From contig NZ_SOEZ01000009.1 in the NCBI RefSeq assembly GCF_004402215.1, positions 1 to 64,000 on the forward strand: DNA of 64,000 nucleotides, in the 5' to 3' direction. The stretch is from Cryobacterium tagatosivorans (GTDB taxonomy: Bacteria; Actinomycetota; Actinomycetes; Actinomycetales; Microbacteriaceae). Each line of letters starts with the position of its first letter. Position 1 is the stretch's first letter. The notes under the pieces are model-generated. The model searched no databases. It was given only the letters and a program-made list of their open reading frames with translations, and was not told the origin of the DNA. Below, piece after piece: positions 57,322 through 64,000 of the stretch. The position numbers and the translations under genes were made by a program.

Positions 57322-58209
57322 GTGCGAGTGCTGATTGCCGGGGCCTCCGGCCTTATCGGCAGCGAAGTGTCCCGCCAGCTCGAGGCGGCCGGACACACCG
57401 TGCTTCGCCTCGTGCGCAGGGAGGCGCGCTCGGATTCCGAGATCCGCTGGGATCCCGCCTTCGCCGAACTCGATCCCGGCGCGCTCGACGGCGTCGACGC
57501 GGTCATCAACCTCGCCGGCGCCTCGCTGTCCCGCCTGCCCTGGACCGCGTCGTACCGCCGGGAAATCGTCCGTTCCCGCGTGCGCGCGACGCGCACGCTT
57601 ACCGACGCGATGAACGCCTGCGCGGCGCCGCCCCCTGTGCTGCTCAACGCGTCGGCGGTCGGCATCTACGGCAACCGACCCGGAGAGACCCTCACCGAGG
57701 AATCCGCCCCTGGACAGGATTTCCTGGCCGGCGTCGTGGCCGCGTGGGAGCGCGAAGCCCAGCGTGCCCCCGAGGGGACCCGGGTGGTGAGCTTCCGCAC
57801 CTCCCTCGTGATGGCGCGGGGCGGGGTGTTGAAACCCCTGCTGCCGATCGTGCGGTTCGGGCTCGGCGGACCGCTCGGCCGCGGAACCCAGCACTGGCCG
57901 TGGATCAGTCTGCACGACGAGGCGGCCGCGATCGTGCACCTGCTCACCTCGACGCTCAGCGGCCCGGTCAACCTGGTCGGGCCGACCCCGGCGACGGCCA
58001 ACGACGTGATTCGGGCGGTGGCGAAGGCGATGCGCCGCCCCTTCTTCATCCCCGTGCCGGCGTTCGTCCTCACCCTGGTGCTCGGCGATGCCGCCCGGCA
58101 GCTGCTCCTGGCCGACCAGCGGGTCAGCTCAGCGAAGCTGCAGGCGGACGGCTTCGTCTTCGCCCACCGCACCGCGGCCGAGGCCGTCGACTGGATGCTC
58201 CGCGCCTAG
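57322..58209 (+). CDS. TIGR01777-type NAD-dependent epimerase/SulA-like protein
   Basis: This 295-residue short-chain dehydrogenase-like protein starts with a Rossmann motif (MRVLIAGASGLIGSEVSRQL) and includes VINLAGASLSRLPW near residue 70, NASAVGIYGNR near 112, and HWPWISLHDEAAAIVHLL. The C-terminal part (RRPFFIPVPAFVLTLVLGD) is the family's extra domain. These match the TIGR01777 family, whose role is unclear. The GTG start follows the osmC stop by 18 bases and is probably in the same transcript. It ends at the 58239 hairpin. Confidence 0.9.
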   Translation: MRVLIAGASGLIGSEVSRQLEAAGHTVLRLVRREARSDSEIRWDPAFAELDPGALDGVDAVINLAGASLSRLPWTASYRREIVRSRVRATRTLTDAMNACAAPPPVLLNASAVGIYGNRPGETLTEESAPGQDFLAGVVAAWEREAQRAPEGTRVVSFRTSLVMARGGVLKPLLPIVRFGLGGPLGRGTQHWPWISLHDEAAAIVHLLTSTLSGPVNLVGPTPATANDVIRAVAKAMRRPFFIPVPAFVLTLVLGDAARQLLLADQRVSSAKLQADGFVFAHRTAAEAVDWMLRA

Positions 58210-58238
58210 CCACGCCCGCCCCCACCCACGCCCCACCT

Positions 58239-58301
58239 CCGCGAAACCGCAGTTGTGCGCGCTAAAACCGCGTTTTAGCGCGCACAACTGCGGTTTCGCG
58301 G
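58239..58301. repeat. Perfect 30-base hairpin, GCACAACTGCGG family
   Basis: Arms 58239-58268 and 58272-58301 are perfect 30-base inverted repeats around three bases. It sits between two convergent genes and ends three bases before the minus-strand stop. It is a second copy of the 2877 element (19 of 20 outer arm bases identical). Confidence 0.92.
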
Positions 58302-58304
58302 CGG

Positions 58305-58745
58305 TCAGGGGCGGCGTTCGAGGGCGATGGCGGTGCGGATGGCGCCGCGGGCGCGGCGCCGGTCCCCCGAGGCGTCGTAGGCGAGGCCGAGCCGGAACCA
58401 GGCGCGCCAGTCCTCCGGGGCCGCTTCTACCGCCTCGCGGAAGCGCGGGAAGTCGGCGTCGGCGGCGTCCCGGTAGGGCCGGCCGCTCGGCCTGGCGGGG
58501 AGCTCGTCGACGGGCAGTTCGCCCTCCGCGTCGAGTCGGCGCAACAGCCGCTCGGAGCCCAGCCCGAACTGGAGCTCGCGCGCGAGCGCCCACACCCCCA
58601 CGACGGGCAGGATTATCAGCGCCGCGCCGATCACGATGCCGATCGGCTCGCCGGTCAGCATGAACTTCACGGCCTGCCAGCCCACGAGGACCAGGTAGAC
58701 GAGCAGCAGCAGCGCCATCAGCACCGCGGCCAGGCGTCCCCTCAT
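58305..58745 (-). CDS. Membrane-anchored TPR-like protein
   Basis: This 146-residue protein has two N-terminal membrane helices (about residues 5-28 and 35-55) and a C-terminal tetratricopeptide-like repeat (DFPRFREAVEAAPEDWRAWFRLGLAYDASGDRRRARGAIRTAIALE). Its start overlaps the dapB stop (ATGA), so it depends on dapB translation. The family commonly follows dapB in related genomes as far as I recall, but it has no known role. A protein-protein scaffold at the membrane is likely from the TPR alone. Confidence 0.75.
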   Translation of the reverse strand: MRGRLAAVLMALLLLVYLVLVGWQAVKFMLTGEPIGIVIGAALIILPVVGVWALARELQFGLGSERLLRRLDAEGELPVDELPARPSGRPYRDAADADFPRFREAVEAAPEDWRAWFRLGLAYDASGDRRRARGAIRTAIALERRP

Positions 58746-59557
58746 TCGGCGGCCTCGGTGTCCTCGGCCTCGGCTTCGGCGGCCGAATCGGCAGCCTCGG
58801 GCGCGCCGGTCGAGCCGGCTTCGCCCAGGCCGAGGTCGACGATCCGGTCCAGCCCGACGGTCACCCCGCGTGCGGTGCGCGTGGCCGCGAGGGCGAGCAG
58901 GATGCCGCGCTCATAGGCGCTGGCGGAGAGCGTGTTGTGGCTGATGGTCAGGGTCTCGCCCGGGCCGCCGAGGAACACGTCCTGGCGGGCCAGGAGGCCC
59001 TCCAGGCGCAGGCTGTGCACCGGCACGCTGGAGACCTGCTGGCCGCGCGCACGCTGGTCGGTGTGCGGGGCAGAGACCGGTCCGAGGTCGGCCCGCGCGC
59101 GCCCGATGAGCTCGGCCGTGCGCACGGCCGTGCCGGAGGGCGAGTCGACCTTCCCGGCCTGGTGCGCCTCGACGATCTCGATCGAGTCGAAGAAGCGGGC
59201 GGCCTGGGCGGCGAACGCCGACCCGAGCACCGAGCCGATGGAGAAATTGGGGATGATGATCACGCCGGTGTCGTCCCGGCCGGCGAGGCTGTGGCCCAGC
59301 GAGTCGATCCGTTCCTGCGACCAGCCGGACGTGCCGACGAGCACCCGGATGCCGTTGTCCACGGCGAACTGGACCACGCCCTGGCTGACGCCCGGAACGG
59401 TCAGGTCGATGGCGACATCCGCCCCGAGCATCTCGGAGAGGGAGCTTTTCGAATCCAGCCGGGCGACGAGTTCGTAGCCCTCGGTGTCTTCGATGAGCGA
59501 GGAAACCAGGCGGCCCATCTTGCCCGTTGCGCCGATGACGGCCACCCGTGTTGTCAT
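58742..59557 (-). CDS. dapB: 4-hydroxy-tetrahydrodipicolinate reductase
   Basis: DapB reduces the DapA product with NAD(P)H in the lysine/diaminopimelate pathway. The 271-residue protein has the dinucleotide motif VAVIGATGKMG, the substrate motif EAHQAGKVDSPSGTA with the catalytic His and Lys, and the IIIPNFSIGSVLG stretch. A C-terminal tail of about 25 residues (EAADSAAEAEAEDTEAAE) is acidic, outside the normal fold. The ATG follows TAGATT by six bases, so leaderless initiation is likely. Only 50 bases separate it from the divergent GNAT gene. Confidence 0.96.
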   Translation of the reverse strand: MTTRVAVIGATGKMGRLVSSLIEDTEGYELVARLDSKSSLSEMLGADVAIDLTVPGVSQGVVQFAVDNGIRVLVGTSGWSQERIDSLGHSLAGRDDTGVIIIPNFSIGSVLGSAFAAQAARFFDSIEIVEAHQAGKVDSPSGTAVRTAELIGRARADLGPVSAPHTDQRARGQQVSSVPVHSLRLEGLLARQDVFLGGPGETLTISHNTLSASAYERGILLALAATRTARGVTVGLDRIVDLGLGEAGSTGAPEAADSAAEAEAEDTEAAE

Positions 59558-59563
59558 GCTCCC

Positions 59564-59601
59564 AATCTATCAAGCGCGGCCTTGCGGCCCCGACGTAGCC
59601 T
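59564..59601. promoter_or_regulatory. Overlapping divergent promoters of dapB and the GNAT gene
   Basis: Minus-strand TAGATT (59569-59564) lies six bases before the dapB ATG. Plus-strand TAGCCT (59596-59601) lies six bases before the GNAT ATG. The -35 regions must cross within the 26 bases between them. Confidence 0.6.
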
Positions 59602-59607
59602 AGGGGC

Positions 59608-60132
59608 ATGCCTGAATTCAGAGAAGTGTCGGTGACGGATGCGCCCGCGCTCACCCTGCTCACCCAATACTTCAGCGACCGCGCGTCGTCCTTCCCGTCC
59701 GCGCAGGGCAGCTACCGCACCACCCTGCCGTCCGCGGAGCAGTTCCTGCCGCCGAGGGGCGTCTTCCTGCTCGTAGGCGAAGACGACCACCACGGCCGCT
59801 ACGTCGGCTGCGGCGGGGTGCGGCGCATCACCGACTCCCCCGCCGGCGCCGTGCGGTACGAGATCAAGCACCTCTGGCTGCAGCCGCAGGTGCGCGGCCG
59901 CGGCTGGGGCCGCGTGCTGCTGGAGGAACTCGAACGCCGGGCGAGCGCGTTCGGCGCCGACGAAGTTGTGCTCGACACGAACGCGAGCCTCGAGGCGGCC
60001 GGGCAGCTGTACCGGAAGGCCGGCTACGACGACGTCGCGCCGTACAACGACAACCCCAACGCCACCAACTGGTACCGCAAGGCACTCACCCATCAGCCGG
60101 CGAACGGGCGGCCGCCCGGGGCGAACGCCTAG
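59608..60132 (+). CDS. GNAT-family N-acetyltransferase
   Basis: This 174-residue acetyl-CoA-dependent acetyltransferase has the coenzyme-A motif QVRGRGWGRVLLEELERRA near residue 94 and the second-half LDTNASLEAAGQLYRKAGYDDV. It is divergent from dapB and starts six bases after TAGCCT. Its TAG stop and the TAG of the convergent phosphatase share the same CTAG. Substrate unknown. The family is broad, so small-molecule or protein acetylation are both possible. Confidence 0.9.
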   Translation: MPEFREVSVTDAPALTLLTQYFSDRASSFPSAQGSYRTTLPSAEQFLPPRGVFLLVGEDDHHGRYVGCGGVRRITDSPAGAVRYEIKHLWLQPQVRGRGWGRVLLEELERRASAFGADEVVLDTNASLEAAGQLYRKAGYDDVAPYNDNPNATNWYRKALTHQPANGRPPGANA

Positions 60133-60731
60133 AAGAGCAGCTGGTCCGGCAGCCCGGTCCGCAGCTCGACCGGCAGGTGACCGAGATCGTTGTGGGTCAC
60201 CAGCGTCCACGGGCGCCCGGGCTTCTGCTGCAGCACAGTGAGCCCGCAATTGGCCTGGTTGATGCTGATCCAGCGCCAGTCGGGCGCCCCGAGCACCTCG
60301 CGGACGAACCACGCGATGACGAAGTTGTGGGTGATCAGGAGGTCGTGGCGTTCGCCGCGCCGGGACCGCAGGAACTCCGCCGTGGCGTCGTCCATCTGGG
60401 CTCGCCCCGCGTCGATCTGGGCCTCGGTGACCGCGCCGAAGAACGGGTCGAAGACCGACGGCATCTCCGGCGTCTTCCCGGTCGGGATGCAGTCCATCAG
60501 CAGAGCGGACGGCTCCGAGGTCAGTGCGGGCAGCCGCTCGGCAATGATCTGGGCCGTCTCCGCCGCGCGCTGCAGCGGGGAATGCCAGGCGCCGGTGAAC
60601 GGGACGCCGCCGAGTCGCTCGGCGATCAGGTGTGCCTGGCGCTTGCCGCGGGGCGAGAGCGGGCCGTCCGGGAGGCCGTGCTCGGCATCCTGCTGCTCTC
60701 CGTGGCGGACGAGGTAGAGGTAGTGGGGCAC
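60129..60731 (-). CDS. Histidine phosphatase-family protein
   Basis: This 200-residue protein has the phosphatase RHG motif (LYLVRHGEQ, His near residue 10) and the second catalytic His in LLITHNFVIAWFV. SPLQRAAETAQIIAERL is typical of the phosphoglycerate-mutase-like fold. The GTG start has AAAGGG upstream. The 79-base gap to the M16 peptidase gene is on the same strand. The substrate is unknown, and the presence of MDCIPTGKTPEM gives no clear pointer. Confidence 0.92.
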   Translation of the reverse strand: MPHYLYLVRHGEQQDAEHGLPDGPLSPRGKRQAHLIAERLGGVPFTGAWHSPLQRAAETAQIIAERLPALTSEPSALLMDCIPTGKTPEMPSVFDPFFGAVTEAQIDAGRAQMDDATAEFLRSRRGERHDLLITHNFVIAWFVREVLGAPDWRWISINQANCGLTVLQQKPGRPWTLVTHNDLGHLPVELRTGLPDQLLF

Positions 60732-60810
60732 GGTGTCCCTTTCGGTGTGATCCTGTGGAAGCGCGGGCGGGTTGCCGGCCGGGCCGGGCAGTGCGGGGAA
60801 CGCGGCGGCG

Positions 60811-62163
60811 CTAGCGCCGGGCGGCGGAGAGCACGGACGTGAAGACGTCGTCGTCGAGGGCGCCGACGGCGGCGACCGAAATCGGTCCGGCGGCCAGTTC
60901 GGCGGCGAGCCGCCGCACGTCCTCGGCCGTCACGAGCGCCAGGCGGCGGAGCGCCTCGTCGAGATCCACAAACTCCCCCAGGGTGATTTCCGAGCGTCCC
61001 AGGCGGGACATGCGGGTGTCCGAGTCTTCGAGCGCCAGGGCGGATGCCCCGGAGAGCTGCCCGGAGGCACGCTTCATTTCGTCGGCGGTGACTCCGCCCT
61101 CGGCGAGCCGGTTCAGCTCGCTGAGCATGAGCTCGACCACCTGCCCGGCCTTGGCGGGCGTGCAGCCGGCGTACATGCCGAAGAGTCCGGCATCCGAGAA
61201 CCCGGGCGCGAAGGAGTAGACCGAGTAGGCCAGGCCGCGCTTCTCGCGCACCTCCTGGAACAGCCGGGAGGACATGCCGCCACCGAAGATGGAGTTGAGC
61301 ACGCTCATCGTGACGCGGCGGTCGTCGGCGGCCAGCAGGCCGGGGACGCCCACGAGGAGGTTCGCCTGCTCGAGCGGGCGCCGCACGATCGTCACCGGAT
61401 CGCCCTGGCTGATCTGCGCGGGATGGCCGGTGCGGCGGGCGACCGGCGCCGCGTATTGGCCGAGGTCCCAGCCGGCGAGGGCCAGGGCCCGGGTGACGGC
61501 GGCCACAAGCACGTCGTGGTCAACCGCGCCGGCGACCGTGACGACGAGGTCCTGCGGCCGGTAGTTTGCGCGGTAGTGCTCCCAGACGGCGGCGCGGGTG
61601 GCGGCCTGGATGGTTTCGGGGCTGCCACCGATCGGCCGGCCGAGGGGGTGCGCGCCCATGACCGCCTCGAAGAATCGCTCGTTCGCGACATCCGCCGGGT
61701 CGTCGTCGGCCATCGCCAGCTCTTCGAGGATGACGCCGCGCTCGTTCTCGAATTCGACCGGGTCGAGCAGCGACGAGGTGATCATGTCGGTGAGCACCTC
61801 GACGGCCATCGACAGGTCGCGGTCCTGCACCTTGGCGTAGTAGCAGGTGTATTCCTTGGCCGTCATGGCGTTGTGTTCGCCACCGACCGAGTCGAAGGCG
61901 ACCGCGATGTCGAGCGCTGTGCGCTTCTGCGTGCCCTTGAAGAGGAGGTGCTCCAGAAAGTGCGTCGAACCGAAGTGGCCTGGCTGCTCGTCGCGCGAGC
62001 CGACGGCGACCCAGTAGCCGATCGTCAGGCTGCGGCTGCCCGGAACGTGTTCGCTCAGGATGCGCACGCCGCTCGGAAGCACGCTTCGGCGGACCAGCGA
62101 CTCACCGGCGGCCCGGAAAGAGAGTTCGGCCAGGTCCAGGGGGAACTCCACAGCACCGTTCAT
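60811..62163 (-). CDS. M16-family zinc peptidase
   Basis: This 450-residue insulinase-family metallopeptidase has the inverted zinc motif His68-x2-Glu71-His72 (THFLEHLLFKGT), with the distal Glu at 147/148 in ERGVILEE. The second, non-catalytic half contains REKRGLAYSVYSF, typical of processing-peptidase-like proteins. The ATG at 62163 gives MNGAVEF. TAAGGT lies ten bases upstream, hinting at a very short leader. A much longer upstream frame runs antisense to tetR and is not credible. In actinobacteria this gene often lies between pnp and dapB; here pnp is not present. Confidence 0.93.
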   Translation of the reverse strand: MNGAVEFPLDLAELSFRAAGESLVRRSVLPSGVRILSEHVPGSRSLTIGYWVAVGSRDEQPGHFGSTHFLEHLLFKGTQKRTALDIAVAFDSVGGEHNAMTAKEYTCYYAKVQDRDLSMAVEVLTDMITSSLLDPVEFENERGVILEELAMADDDPADVANERFFEAVMGAHPLGRPIGGSPETIQAATRAAVWEHYRANYRPQDLVVTVAGAVDHDVLVAAVTRALALAGWDLGQYAAPVARRTGHPAQISQGDPVTIVRRPLEQANLLVGVPGLLAADDRRVTMSVLNSIFGGGMSSRLFQEVREKRGLAYSVYSFAPGFSDAGLFGMYAGCTPAKAGQVVELMLSELNRLAEGGVTADEMKRASGQLSGASALALEDSDTRMSRLGRSEITLGEFVDLDEALRRLALVTAEDVRRLAAELAAGPISVAAVGALDDDVFTSVLSAARR

Positions 62164-62217
62164 GTCACTGACAACCTTACGACACCGGTCGGCCCGGGCA
62201 TCCCCTCCCGGTTTGTA

Positions 62218-62247
62218 ACAGACTGGTCTGTCGACCCCATTTATGCT
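62218..62247 (+). promoter_or_regulatory. tetR promoter with operator palindrome
   Basis: ACAGAC-TG-GTCTGT (62218-62231) is a perfect palindrome of the type bound by TetR proteins. TATGCT (62242-62247) is the -10, so the palindrome occupies the -35. It lies in the 156-base divergent gap between the M16 gene and tetR. Confidence 0.7.
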
Positions 62248-62319
62248 AGCGTGTGGCAACCGGCGCGGCCGGACGCGGCAATCTTTGCGCGGAGGCGGCG
62301 ATCCGGGAGGAGCAGGAGC

Positions 62320-62907
62320 ATGGCCGAGGGGGCAGCAACACCGGCACGGCCGACCACGCACGCGAAGGTGCGGATCCTGGCCACCGCGGACGGCCTGTTT
62401 TACAGCGAGGGCGTGCACACCGTCGGGGTCGATCGCATCATCAGCGAGGCGAAGGTCACCAAGGCCACGTTCTACAAGTACTTCCGCTCGAAGGACAGCC
62501 TGATCGTGGCCTACCTGCAGGGGCGGGACACGCGGGCCCGCGACTTCGTGGTGGACGTCGCGGAGCGCTACGACAGCCCCGAGCGGCGGCTGCGGGGCAT
62601 CGTCGACGAGATCGCCGACGACGTCATGCGCCCCGGCTTCCACGGCTGCCCGTTCATCAACGCGGCGGCCCAGTTCGCCGACCCGCGGCATCCGGTGCGC
62701 GAGGCCGTCGCCGTGCATCGCGAGTGGTACGGCATGACGATCGAGGACCTGTTCCGCGGGATGGGGCATTCGCACCCCGGCGACGCCGCCGACGACTTCT
62801 TCCTCGCCCGTGACGGCGCGTACGCCGGCGCCAACCTGGGCGACCCGATTGCCGCGCATGCCGCGCTGCAGCGGGCCATCCGGCGCGTTATCGCCGAGGC
62901 CCCGTAG
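62320..62907 (+). CDS. TetR-family transcriptional repressor
   Basis: This 195-residue protein has the N-terminal TetR helix-turn-helix (VRILATADGLFYSEGVHTVGVDRIISEAKVTKATFYKYFRSK, residues 17-58) and a C-terminal ligand domain with MRPGFHGCPFINAAAQF. GGGAGG and AGGAG precede the ATG. The palindrome in its promoter suggests autorepression. Its end overlaps the convergent aldo/keto reductase gene by 20 bases, so it may also control that enzyme or itself only. Ligand unknown. Confidence 0.94.
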   Translation: MAEGAATPARPTTHAKVRILATADGLFYSEGVHTVGVDRIISEAKVTKATFYKYFRSKDSLIVAYLQGRDTRARDFVVDVAERYDSPERRLRGIVDEIADDVMRPGFHGCPFINAAAQFADPRHPVREAVAVHREWYGMTIEDLFRGMGHSHPGDAADDFFLARDGAYAGANLGDPIAAHAALQRAIRRVIAEAP

Positions 62908-63934
62908 CGGGGCCGGGGGCCACCGACACCCGGTCGAGTTCGACCATCTCGCCGCGGCCCAGACGGATGCCCGCGGCCGCCACGAGGGCGTCCACCTGCT
63001 CCGGGAGGCTGGCGCCGGCCACCGGCACGAAGGTGCCGTCCCTGGCCAGCAGCCAGGCGAGGGCGATCGTTGCCGGCGGCACGCCGTGGTCCACCGCGAT
63101 CCGGTCGACCACCCCGAGCACCCGGAGGCCGTTCCGGTTCAGGTAGGCGGCGGCGCGTCCGGCCCTGGCGGTCCCGGTGGCGTCCGCCCTGGTGCGGTAC
63201 CGTCCGGCCAGGAAGCCGTGGGCCAGCGCGAAATAGGGCAGCACGGCCATCCCCTGCGCATGGGTGGGCAGGGCCAGGGAGGATTCGAACGGTTCCCGGT
63301 GCACCAGGTTGTAGTGCGTCTCCAGGGCCACGAACCGGGGCAGTCCGTTTGCCGAGAGCACCCGCGCCTCCATCAACCGTTCGGCGGTGAAGTTGGAGGC
63401 GGCCAGGTAGCGCACCTGCCCACGGCGGATGAGCGCGTCGACGGCGCCCAGGCTCTCTTCGAGGGGCACGTCCGGGTCGTCCAGGTGGAAATAGAGCAGG
63501 TCGATGTGGTCGGTGCCCAGGCGCTCGAGGGAGGCCTGGACGGCGCCGGTGATGCTGGCCGCGCTCAGGCCGGGATGGTCGCGATTGCGGCCGATCTTCG
63601 TGGCGATCACCGTGTCATCCCGCGCCCCGCGGCTGCGCAGCCAGGAGCCGATGATCACCTCGCTCCGGCCGGCCGCGTAACTGTCGGCCGTGTCGACGAA
63701 GTTGCCGCCCAGGTCGCGGTGGCGGTCGAGGACTCGCATCGCGGCGCTTCCGTCGATCGTCCAGCCGAAGACGCTGCCGCCGAGCGCGAGCGGGTGCACC
63801 AGGAGGTCCGTGTCCGCGATCCGGCGCCTGACGGGGGTGTCCCTGCCTGTCTCGACCGGCCCGGTCGCCGGCACGGACTGCACGGGGACCGGCGCGGAGA
63901 TGGGAGGGGGGCCCACGGACAGGGGCTGCGCCAC
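62888..63934 (-). CDS. Aldo/keto reductase
   Basis: This 348-residue NADPH-dependent oxidoreductase has a TIM barrel with the catalytic tetrad in DTADSYAAGRSE (Asp, Tyr), VIATKIGR (Lys) and LLYFHLDDP (His). The start is GTG (GTG GCG CAG) with no good Shine-Dalgarno. The first 35 residues are Pro/Ala-rich and look non-conserved, so an internal start is possible. The gene is convergent with tetR (20-base overlap). Substrate unknown. Confidence 0.92.
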   Translation of the reverse strand: MAQPLSVGPPPISAPVPVQSVPATGPVETGRDTPVRRRIADTDLLVHPLALGGSVFGWTIDGSAAMRVLDRHRDLGGNFVDTADSYAAGRSEVIIGSWLRSRGARDDTVIATKIGRNRDHPGLSAASITGAVQASLERLGTDHIDLLYFHLDDPDVPLEESLGAVDALIRRGQVRYLAASNFTAERLMEARVLSANGLPRFVALETHYNLVHREPFESSLALPTHAQGMAVLPYFALAHGFLAGRYRTRADATGTARAGRAAAYLNRNGLRVLGVVDRIAVDHGVPPATIALAWLLARDGTFVPVAGASLPEQVDALVAAAGIRLGRGEMVELDRVSVAPGPATGPRR

Positions 63935-64000
63935 ACGCGACTCGCGCGGTGACCTCGGGAGGAGTGACTTGTGCAGGGCGTGCGGTGCCGACCGGGGTGC

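Overview
The window is GC-rich chromosomal core DNA from an actinobacterium, most likely a Microbacteriaceae-like member. This rests on gene order and gene content, not on a marker search: an infC-rpmI-rplT-trmH ... pheST-argCJBDFGH-tyrS block; a lexA / hflX / dapF-miaA-miaB-recX-recA / DUF3046 / clgR / pgsA / ftsK / RNase J / dapA / thyX / dapB block; ThyX rather than ThyA nearby; PriA as the histidine-pathway isomerase; and LexA divergent from a LysM protein. I cannot name the genus. I see no prophage, insertion sequence, CRISPR array, tRNA or rRNA gene.

Layout. 0.2-1.5 kb: tyrS. 1.6-2.9 kb: a SatD-like regulator with its membrane partner. 2.9-11.8 kb (minus strand): arginine biosynthesis argC-J-B-D-F, then argG-H, with a 3-methyladenine glycosylase at the end and no argR. 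11.9-15.5 kb: pheST. 15.5-18.9 kb: a glutamate-type ABC transporter (gluABCD order) placed inside the translation block. 19.0-21.1 kb: trmH, rplT, rpmI, infC, followed by divergent DUF1844. 21.8-27.9 kb: lhr, nei and a Nudix gene (nucleic-acid repair). 28.0-32.0 kb: hisC-hisB-hisH-priA plus an SseB-like gene. 32.0-33.3 kb: the LexA/LysM SOS locus. 33.7-38.5 kb: glycosyltransferase, metE, metF. 38.7-46.4 kb: hflX, divergent methyltransferase, dapF-miaA-miaB, recX-recA. 46.6-55.8 kb: DedA, DUF3046, clgR, cinA, pgsA, ftsK, RNase J, dapA, thyX. 55.9-58.2 kb: a thioredoxin/DUF4395/OsmC/epimerase run. 58.3-64 kb: dapB, a GNAT, a histidine phosphatase, an M16 peptidase, a TetR regulator and an aldo/keto reductase.

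Two genome-scale signatures stand out. (1) Sixteen genes that begin transcription units have a TANNNT hexamer only 6-8 bases before the start codon, the arrangement expected for leaderless mRNAs. Other operons use clear Shine-Dalgarno sites. (2) All five convergent gene junctions that have an intergenic gap carry a long hairpin, and the two remaining convergent pairs overlap at their stops. The hairpins fall into at least three recurring sequence families: GCACAACTGCGG, GTGAGTTTGGCACCTT and GCCGAGAATCGCCG. Two further copies lie in tandem-gene gaps. They look like a family of bidirectional terminators or small mobile palindromes and are the best candidate for something undescribed here.

Other notable points are a likely AUC start codon for infC, LexA boxes upstream of the LysM gene and recA, operator-like palindromes upstream of gluA, tetR, metF, argG and lhr, and two divergent gene pairs whose promoters physically interlock (hflX/methyltransferase and dapB/GNAT).
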